Shown here one piece after another: positions 56,721-64,000 of a DNA stretch of 64,000 nucleotides; the first letter of the stretch is position 1; every line of letters starts with the position of its first letter. The position numbers and the translations under genes are program-made. Origin of the DNA: Tillandsia leiboldiana (Eukaryota > Streptophyta > Magnoliopsida > Poales > Bromeliaceae); NCBI GenBank assembly GCA_029204045.2, contig CM055076.1, positions 28,040,832 to 28,104,831 on the forward strand, read 5' to 3'. A model generated the notes under the pieces. It was not told the origin of the DNA, searched no databases, and saw nothing but the letters and a program-made list of their open reading frames with translations.

Positions 56721-57956
56721 GGCAGTGTCTGGTTGTAGAATTAATAGGTATTAATATAAAGGGTTAATTGCATACATGTCCCTGTAAATATGTCGAATTG
56801 TAAATATATCTCTGCAAAATTCAACTTTTCATATTTATCCCTTCAAAAATCCACCGTTATTCAAATATGCCCCTACCGTCCATCTCTGTTAAAAAAGTTG
56901 ATTTAACCCTAGGTTAAATGCTTAACCTTGGTTAGATTAAAAATTAAATTTACATATTTACCCTTTCCATATTATACCTCAAAAAAAAAAAAAAAAAAAC
57001 AAAAAAAGGGAAAAAAAAGAATTATTTTGATGATAGAATTTTATGATTTTTGGAGAGGGCATTTTCGTAACAAGTATAATGGTATTGCTTTTGGGGAAAT
57101 ATATTTGTAAGGGGGCAAAAAAGTCATTTCACATCGAATCTGTTAAAAAATAAACCGATTCCAAACGGAGATTAACCAGTGGGGCATATTTGAAGAACTT
57201 CGGATTTTTGAAGGGATAAATATGAAAAGTTGAATTTTGCAGGGATATATTTGCAATTCGACATATTTGCAGGGACATGTATACAATTAACCCTAATATA
57301 AATTATACTGCTAATTTCTCCCATCAGGATCCTAATTAGTTTACAAAATTAATACCGGTCAAACCAGGTTATTCCTCTTTTGAAGAGAATAATCCGTTAA
57401 TTTAATTCCTCCTCACCTTAGAATTAGGGTTAATTTAATTCCTCCTCTTTTCCCAAATGCCTCGTTAATCCCGCCTTGCTGTGTTAATCTAGCTGATCCT
57501 CTCCTACCAAATCTCTTTCTCTTTCCGAGCTCGCCGATTTTTTCTCTTTTATATTAACTCCGTTGTTTACCAACTCCCGAAGTGCCATCTTAAATATTTA
57601 AAATTTAAAATATTTAAAATTAATATTTAAAGCATAGTTGTATATAGATTATAAATGTTAAAAAATACAGTTTTTACTTATATTTTACATCATTGTATAT
57701 TGATTATACAATAATATAAAATACACTCATATATAAGGGTAAATTTGGTATTTTAGATTATAAAAAACTACTTTTTCTATTATTCTTTTCGAATTCCAAA
57801 AAACTTACCAAACAATATTTAGTTTATTCAAGAGGATAGGATAAAATATTACCAAACACAATATTCATTTTATTCCTTTTTATCCTAGAATATAATAGTA
57901 TTATGGTAATAAAATAATTAATTCAAGATGAAATTATCTTATTTCCAAACGCAGCT
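56721..57956. mobile_element. PIF/Harbinger-like element hosting an M2 MITE
   Basis: The ends GGCAGTGTCTGG and CCAAACGCAGCT and the 3 bp TSD TAA (56718-56720 and 57957-57959) fit a Tourist-like element. Its left arm is interrupted 40 bp in by the M2 element. Confidence 0.65.
56761..57293. mobile_element. Mutator-like MITE, family M2, nested
   Basis: The 533 bp element has ends GGGTTAATTGCATA and CAATTAACCC and a perfect 9 bp TSD, TAATATAAA (56752-56760 and 57294-57302). It is homologous to 19892-20420, with the interior inverted relative to that copy. Confidence 0.92.
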
Positions 57957-57959
57957 TAA

Positions 57960-58880
57960 GTTTATAGAAAATGAGAGAAAGATAAAAAAAATTCAGAAAG
58001 AGGACTAAAAGATGAGAGAAGGGTCAAAAAAATTTCAGAAAGAAAATTCGGATTGAAACTATTCTATTGTAGAAGAGATAATGGTATTCTGTTAGTTAAT
58101 GAATCTTATTTCATCCATATTTTTGCTTTGTTTGTTTTTTTTTTTTTCTTTGTGGTTGTGTTGGCTTCTGTTTTTATTGAGAAGACGAGTTTATGATAAA
58201 AAAATATGATTTGATGCTACCGTTGCGGAATCTCAATACTAGTCCGTACCAAAATGGATTGCGAATTTATAAAATTTATTATTAGAGCGAATACCAGATT
58301 CCAATATAATAAATTAAAATTTTTTAATATGAAGGGACGGGTTAATAAATTAAAATTTTTTAATATGAAGGGACGGGGTGTTGGTTCCTCAAAAAAGTAT
58401 GAGAAAAAAATTTCAAGAAAAAAGTTTTTCATAAAAAATCACTTTTCCAATTTTCTGCTTGTTTAATTTCAAAAAAAAACGATTATTTTTAAAAAATCTT
58501 TTTTCTATATTTTATAAAAAAATTACTATTTTTGTTTGTCTTTTTTTATTTTTTTAAGGAACACAAAAATGCTAATCTTTAATAAAATCTGAAAAATAAA
58601 AACTTGTAAACAAATTAATTTTTCTTTGAATTAAACTGGCAAAAATCTGAAAAAAAACATTATAGAAAATTTTCTTAAAACACTATTTTTTAAATATATT
58701 TTTTTTAAAAAAACCAAACAATCCATAAAGCATCACCACCCTCAAATAGTATGAAGACAAAAGGAGTAATTAAGCTTTGTTTTTTTGAGAGCCAAGTGCC
58801 AGATTGGCCAGATTGGCTTTTACTTGAAATCATCTGGCAAAAATGTGTTCACCAAATAATCATATCTAAATTTTTTTTTG
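57960..58880. other. AT-rich gene-free region
   Basis: A 36 bp tandem duplication (AATATGAAGGGACGGG) lies at about 58309-58378. No gene is seen. Confidence 0.5.
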
Positions 58881-59765
58881 ACGGACAAAAGTCGAAAAAA
58901 TCTAATTAGTTAGGCACAAAAATACCAAAAAAAAAAACGAGAAAGAGAAAAGAAAAATAAAACACACAAAATTTATGTGGTTTGGCCACTGGCCTACGTC
59001 CACGGACGAAGACAGAGCGAAAACTTTCATTATAATCAAAGTGTGCACAAAATATGCCTCTCTCATAAAATCCTAATCCCAAAATACACACATACACATA
59101 CTTTTCCTCATCCGCCGTACCAAATCAATGGAATAATTGCATATTTATAATAAGGGGCAATTTCCTATATACCCCTAAAAATTTTCCTATTTTTAGATTT
59201 ATTCCTCTTAGAAGGTTAATATTAAAACTACCCCTTTTAGAAGCTGCTGTTATCTGTGTGAAATTACTATTTTGCCATTTCAAATATACCCTTCTACCAT
59301 AACCAACTTTTTCTTATGTACCCTTAAAATTTTCAATAGTTTTGATAGATAGGGACAAAATACTTATGTACCCTTAAAATTTTCAATAGTTTTGATAGAT
59401 AGGGACAAAATAAGTATATATGATAGTTTTCAACTCCGATTATTATTTAACTCTAGTTTAACCCTAGTTAACTTAACAAAGGAAAACGGTAGGGGTATTT
59501 TTAATAACGATGGAAAGGATATATTGGAAAGAAAAAAATAAGAGGAATAAATCAGATATTTCTTCAGATTTCAGGGGTACACAAACAATTATCTCTTATA
59601 ATAATGGTTAAATCCTAATATAACTAGGAATACGAATTCACTAATATTAGAAATAATCTTAATAAGATTAGAGATAATCTAAACTTATGTTAATTGGATA
59701 AGCAAAATAGAATAGTGTTAAAAAACCTTCCAATTTTAGAATTCGAGACATATCTAATAATATTT
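58880..59765 (-). mobile_element. Copia-like LTR relic interrupted by MT copy 4
   Basis: GTCGAAAAAATCTAATTAG, CCACTGGCCTACGTCCACGG and GAATTCGAGACATATCTAAT match the LTRs at 23310 and 31888. It is split by the MITE at 59154-59595. About 120 bp of the LTR end is duplicated downstream (59765-59940). Confidence 0.65.
59154..59595 (-). mobile_element. Family MT MITE, copy 4, without the telomere-type array
   Basis: It starts GGGGCAATTTCC and ends ACAATTATCTC. A perfect 9 bp TSD, TTATAATAA, lies at 59145-59153 and 59596-59604. The uninterrupted host is visible in LTR copies at about 23563 and 32164. Where the other copies have (AAACCCT)n, this has a 50 bp tandem duplication (59313-59412). Confidence 0.92.
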
Positions 59766-59940
59766 TATTTAATTCGGTCACTAAATCCTAATATAACTAG
59801 AAATACGAATTTACGAAGATTAGAAATAATTTTAATATAAGATTAGGAATAATCTAAACTTATCTTAATTGGATAAGCAAAACAGAATAGGATTAGAAAA
59901 TTTTCTAATTTTAGAATTCAAGACATATCTAACAATATTT

Positions 59941-61107
59941 TATTTAATTCAGTGCTAAAATAAAAAAATAAAAAAAAAATAGTAAATTATTTATTATTTT
60001 TATAAAATTTAAAAAACAGTAAATCGCCTACTATTTTCTCTTTGGATGGTAAGTAGTTTATTATTTTTTTCTATAAAAAAAATGGTCAATGATTTATCGT
60101 TTATTTTTTATACTTTTTTCATGCAATTATAATAATCACACAAAAATCCTAACAATTAGCATATAATTCTAAAATTTTAAAAAATATTCTAACAACCTGC
60201 GATACAATTATAACAACTAAATAAAAATTTTAAAAACTCAAATACAATACTAACAATTTCATAAAAATCCTACAAATGATGGTAATAACATTAAAAGTTT
60301 TTGAAGATGATGAATAATTTACCGTTTTAAAAATTTTAAAAATTTGATTGAATACGAAGAACGATTATTTCTCTGCTGAGTTGGACAAAAATAATTTATA
60401 TCTCAAAATTAGGATTCGTTTAATCAAAATTACAAATTTTAAAAATTGGACAATATGTATTTGGTTGTTGAAATTTAGAACTACTTAACTTTGAGTTTGT
60501 GCTTTAATCATATCTTTTCTGAATCATTAAATTTTTTCTTTTAGATTCTGATTTATCAAAATAACTAACATGTGAAATTGACTGATGATATCATTGATGA
60601 AAATTTTAACTCTTATTTAGGTCCTGTTTATAAATTTAAGAGGTATAAATTTTTTTATACCTGAGATAGCTTGTTATTCCGGAATAAGTATAAAAGTTAA
60701 ATTATGTTTGGTTCAAAAATTGGTATTCTCTGAAATAAAAAAAATTGTGTTTGGTTAAAATTATGGGATAGTGGAGAATAGCGTAAAGAGATAATAAATT
60801 TTTTATCAAAATGCCAATTTTGCGCTTACCTTATATATATATAAATTAATATTAATTATTATAAATTAATTAAAATGATAATTTAATTGTTAATAAATTA
60901 TATCTTACCTAAATAAAATAATTTTTTATATTTTATAGTATATTTTAGTAAATAATAATTAATAAACAAAATTAATAAACATAATTAGTAAACAAAATAT
61001 AAAATAATTTTTTATATTTTATAGTATATTTTATTAAATAAAATTAGTAAACATAATTAGTAATAATATATTTTAGTAAATATAGTCTCAGATAGGAGGG
61101 TAAGCTA

Positions 61108-61138
<31 letters not shown>

Positions 61139-61400
61139 TCAATTCATTGCCCTTAGGTATAAATATTATTCTAAGGGGGAGGTGGAATAGAAATTAATAA
61201 ATTATTCTGGAAAATCCCGTTAAGCTAGGAATATTTTAAACATTTATTCCTATGTTTTTTTTTCTCTTGTTTGGCAAAAATTGAGAGATAAAGAAGGTTA
61301 TTCCCTCTTTATCCCCCAACCAAAAAGGGCCTAAGAAATAGCAGAAGGGCTAAAAGATGGAGTCTAAATTTCATTCAAAAAAAAAGTAGAAAAGTATATA
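59941..61400. other. AT-rich region with a possible MITE
   Basis: No gene. The stretch from AGGTCCTGTTTATAA (about 60620) to CCAAAAAGGGCCTAA (about 61334) has weak inverted ends and AT-rich content with repeated ATATTTTAGTAAATA blocks, possibly a Tourist-like element. Confidence 0.4.
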
Positions 61401-61489
61401 ATTAATTAAATATCAAAAATAGTAACCATACATAGTATAGTTAATATTGGAGATTTCAAATTTGAAGTCCAGTTGTTTTATATTTTTAG

Positions 61490-61740
61490 TTCGAATAAAT
61501 ATCAGGATTAGAAGAATTTTTGAAATGAAGAAGCTAACGGCGAGGCATTTAATGTCGGAGATCAAGTCGCTGAAGCATAACTGGAATTCTTTCTGTGCAC
61601 CATGTGATTTTATTTTATTTTTTTTCTCGCTTCGGTGGGTCGACACCGAGTTGTCTCAGCTTGTAGCTAAGTTCATCATTCAAATGAATGAAATGGTAGC
61701 ATATTATTTTATTCTAAAAAAAATAAAAAATAAAAAATAT
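61490..61740 (+). mobile_element. LINE 3' end fragment
   Basis: The plus strand reads RRIFEMKKLTARHLMSEIKS and HNWNSFCAP, the C terminus shared with the LINE at 15930. It is followed by the conserved tail (CTCAGCTTGTAGCTAAGTTC) and an A-rich end. A clear TSD is not resolved. Confidence 0.7.
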
Positions 61741-61855
61741 CAAAATTATCATGTTATGCGCATCTATCGCATTTAAAAATTTAATTATAGCGAGTTTTGA
61801 CCTGACCTAGTCTATTTGAATGTTAAATATATTATGATAGTAATCCCATTTAATT

Positions 61856-62030
61856 TATGGGTATATATAAGTATACACCTCTTTAGGGGTGTATATCTTA
61901 CACCCCACTTCATCCTGGAATGGGATGAATTTTATTCGTCACTCCAGAATAGGGTGTAGGATGTGACGAGTAGAATAATATTCATCTCAGAATGGAATTG
62001 GGTATAGAATGTACACCCATGATGTATCGC
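61856..62030. mobile_element. Diverged palindromic MITE (family P)
   Basis: Contains ACACCTCTTTAGGGGTGTAT, a TTCGTCAC/GTGACGAG centre and GAATGTACACCCATGATG. The termini are eroded. Confidence 0.6.
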
Positions 62031-62099
62031 TCTTTATTTATTTTATTGGGCTCATAAATTTATTATTATAAGATAAAAAGTTGAGCCTGGTTCATGGAA

Positions 62100-62146
62100 T
62101 AATAGCAGCAGCACAAGCAGCAGCAACAGCAGCAACAGCAGCAGTC
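62100..62146. repeat. (CAG)n-rich microsatellite
   Basis: CAG and CAA triplets lie about 600 bp upstream of the last gene. There is no coding evidence. Confidence 0.75.
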
Positions 62147-62407
62147 AGTCCTCCCCAAGAAAAAGGCAGAGCAGAGAGAAATTAGAGGCTGGCGTCTGTC
62201 CGACCTCATGTGCGATTTATCTCTAACAAACTCCTCCCAGCCAACCACCCCCCCTCCCCTCATCTTTTACATACAACAGATGTCTTACTCCCTCCCCATC
62301 ACATACACTCACATGCCCACATCATTATTATTATCACCCTTTGCTTACATACTACTACTACTATATTATTCCCCTAACACCATTTCTCACCATTGCTCAT
62401 CATCATC

Positions 62408-62410
<3 letters not shown>

Positions 62411-62451
<41 letters not shown>
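62411..62451. repeat. (CT)n microsatellite in the leader of the last gene
   Basis: A CT array of about 20 units lies about 275 bp before the start codon, followed by a GA array at about 62580-62600. These are typical of plant 5' leaders or core promoters. Confidence 0.85.
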
Positions 62452-62452
<1 letters not shown>

Positions 62453-62725
62453 GAGTTTAGAGAGTTTAGAGGCAGAGGCATTCATTGATTGCAATGAGGA
62501 TGCCTCTTTGACCCCTTCCTTCACTCCATTTCACCAATCAATACCATTCAATATTCACCACCCAAGAATCAAAGATAAGGAGAGAGAGAGAGAGAGAGTG
62601 AGTGAGTGAGACCAGAGAGAGGGAGAGGTACATAGAGGGGCCACAGCATTTATACTGTTGTCTTGTTATATATCCAAGAGGGGGAGGAGGAGGAGGGTTC
62701 ATCCATTTTGTGAGTGGAGTTAGAG

Positions 62726-63891
62726 ATGTCTCTGCTCACCTGGGTGGCTGTTATACTGTGTGGAGCTTCCCTGCTGCCCCATGGAGATGGTGGTGGCTCT
62801 GATGCTGCCATGGTGAAGTTCTCTAGAGCTCCGCCGCCGTTCTCGGCTTCGATGTCGGCCGCATTTGCTTTTGAGGGCAGGGAGGGTGGGAGTGGGGGGT
62901 TTTGCAGCATCTGCTATTTCAGCTGCAAGGTTGGTTCATCAAGTGCTGCTGCTGCTACTGCTGCTGCTGCAGCAGCAGCTGCATTTGTTTCTTTGTGATT
63001 CATTGATGCTTTTGAGTGTCAAATATGACTTGTTTACCGCGAAAGGGTTTGAATTGTTATTGTCAAATCAAATGTTTAGTAGATGATGTCCAAAGTGTGG
63101 CTATATTTAATGTTAGATGTGACTCAAAATCAGAATCTCTTCGATATTATTATGATTCAAGTTCGCCGACGGCTTCGCGGTGCGACGAGAAATTTTGAGG
63201 ATGTCAGTGGTGGGCTTCGGGCTCGGGCCGGACGGGGGGTGCGGGGGGCGGAGCTCCCGCGGTACGGATCCGATCCGCTAAGAAAAAATCCTAATTTCTC
63301 TTTTATTTGCCCTAGAGTGAGATCGAGCGATATAGTATGTTGTAGAACTCTTGTATTCCCTCTTTTCTACATAGTGAAATCTCTCCTATTTCGCCCGTAG
63401 TTTTTTCCCTGCAAAGGATTTCCACGTAAATCTGTGTGTTAATTCTCTGTCGTGCAATTTTGGTTTTACTTTTCTGTCGTGATCGCCAATTGATTTTGTT
63501 TGGTTTGTGCGCTCGTTGCTAACATTTAATATCTGGGGAAATTTAGCATGGATTGATAATAATATAATCAGTAGGACTGATTTTTTGCACTAGATTGTGA
63601 TGATACATTGTGAGCTCTTCAGTCCTTGTTAGCATGAACTCTTAAATATTCTAAATTAGCAATTTTTGTAGTAGATATATCTTCCAGTAATTGTGTTTAA
63701 GCATGTTCAATTTCATTTTTATTTTCTGATTTTTTTCACATGCAAATTGTTGCAGTTAGACAACTACAGTTCATCAAGCTGCAACTCTAGACAAGTTACA
63801 TACACCGGATTGCACGAGGGAAACCACACATTCGGCGTCTGCATGAATGGATCTCGAGGAGCAGTTTGTGCTACATATAATTGGGTCATTG
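62726..63891 (+). CDS. Conserved plant secreted or membrane protein of unknown function, first two exons
   Basis: Exon 1 is 62726-62929 (68 codons, phase 0) and ends SICYFSCK at a GTTGGT donor. Exon 2 is 63756-63891 and ends TYNWVI plus one base at a GTTAAGT donor. The gene continues past the window. The N terminus MSLLTWVAVILCGASLLPHG is a probable signal peptide. The mature segment has VKFSRAPPPFS, paired cysteines, and YTGLHEGNHTFGVCMNGSRG followed by CATYNW. The HTF-V...Y-W pattern resembles the Ig-like beta-sandwich seen in extracellular domains. I recall similar sequences in plant proteins of unknown function, but I cannot name the family. The ATG is chosen as the first that opens the signal peptide. 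Intron 1 is 826 bp and carries an LTR-like relic at about 63170-63500. Confidence 0.75.
63170..63500 (+). mobile_element. LTR-like relic in intron 1 of the last gene
   Basis: A GC-rich patch (about 63215-63270) is followed by CTACATAGTGAAATCTCTCC and CCACGTAAATCTGTGTG, an order seen in the 3' part of some plant LTRs and in the decayed stretch at 1293-1680. No boundaries or TSD could be defined. Confidence 0.35.
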
Positions 63892-64000
63892 GTTAAGTAA
63901 CTTTCCTTCTGCACTTTTGAATTGTGGTGCTTCTGTAACAAATTTTACATGCTACATAAGTTTGAGCATCCGGGATCCGCATGAGTGGATCTTAGGGTGC

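Noticed and set aside
62100..62146. Poly-glutamine coding region
   Set aside because: No ORF of useful length includes it on the plus strand, and it lies upstream of the inferred leader.

Overview
This is a window of nuclear DNA from a flowering plant, most likely a monocot. The intronless desaturase gene is extremely GC-rich, while the other genes have AT-rich introns. The intergenic space is packed with small transposons and very long (TA)n arrays. Pineapple or a related commelinid monocot is possible, but the sequence alone does not settle it.

Four protein-coding genes can be supported. (1) 5818-7164, plus: a single-exon cytochrome-b5-fused front-end desaturase, best read as sphingolipid delta-8 desaturase. 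(2) 15307-19568, plus: an eight-exon GH28 polygalacturonase of 465 codons with all four catalytic motifs, whose introns carry two LINEs, a hAT MITE and a CACTA-like MITE. (3) 37230-45591, minus: a nineteen-exon MORC-family GHKL ATPase of 695 codons, a chromatin-silencing factor. (4) 62726 to beyond the window, plus: the first two exons of a conserved plant secreted or membrane protein of unknown function. All splice junctions I placed are GT-AG and keep frame. No tRNA, rRNA or CRISPR was found.

Everything else is mobile or repetitive DNA. Many elements can be delimited to the base because their target-site duplications (TSDs) are intact. They include 5'-truncated LINEs with 13-19 bp TSDs; two TRIM-like miniature LTR families with 5 bp TSDs and a tRNA-Met-type primer site; internally deleted Copia elements; hAT-like elements with 8 bp TSDs; a CACTA-like MITE with a 3 bp TSD; PIF/Harbinger-like elements with TWA-type or CTA TSDs; and several Mutator-like (9 bp TSD) MITE families.

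The most striking system is a Mutator-like MITE family whose members carry an internal array of plant telomere repeat (TTTAGGG)n. Four copies are present at about 27.3, 48.1, 51.6 and 59.2 kb. Three have perfect 9 bp TSDs, and for those three a related uninterrupted 'empty site' lies elsewhere in the same window. These elements could disperse telomere-like DNA through chromosome arms. Other notable structures are a 974 bp TIR element with a GC-rich minisatellite cargo, a foldback element built from 39-bp-spaced palindromes, several unrelated MITE families lodged in (TA)n arrays, and multi-level nests at 47.4-50.5 kb and 56.7-58.0 kb.

Layout: 0-5 kb repeats; 5.3-7.3 kb desaturase; 7.4-15.2 kb nested elements; 15.2-19.6 kb polygalacturonase; 19.9-36.7 kb repeats; 37.2-45.6 kb MORC; 46-62 kb repeats; 62.4-64 kb start of the fourth gene. 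The genes are not an operon and show no evident functional link.
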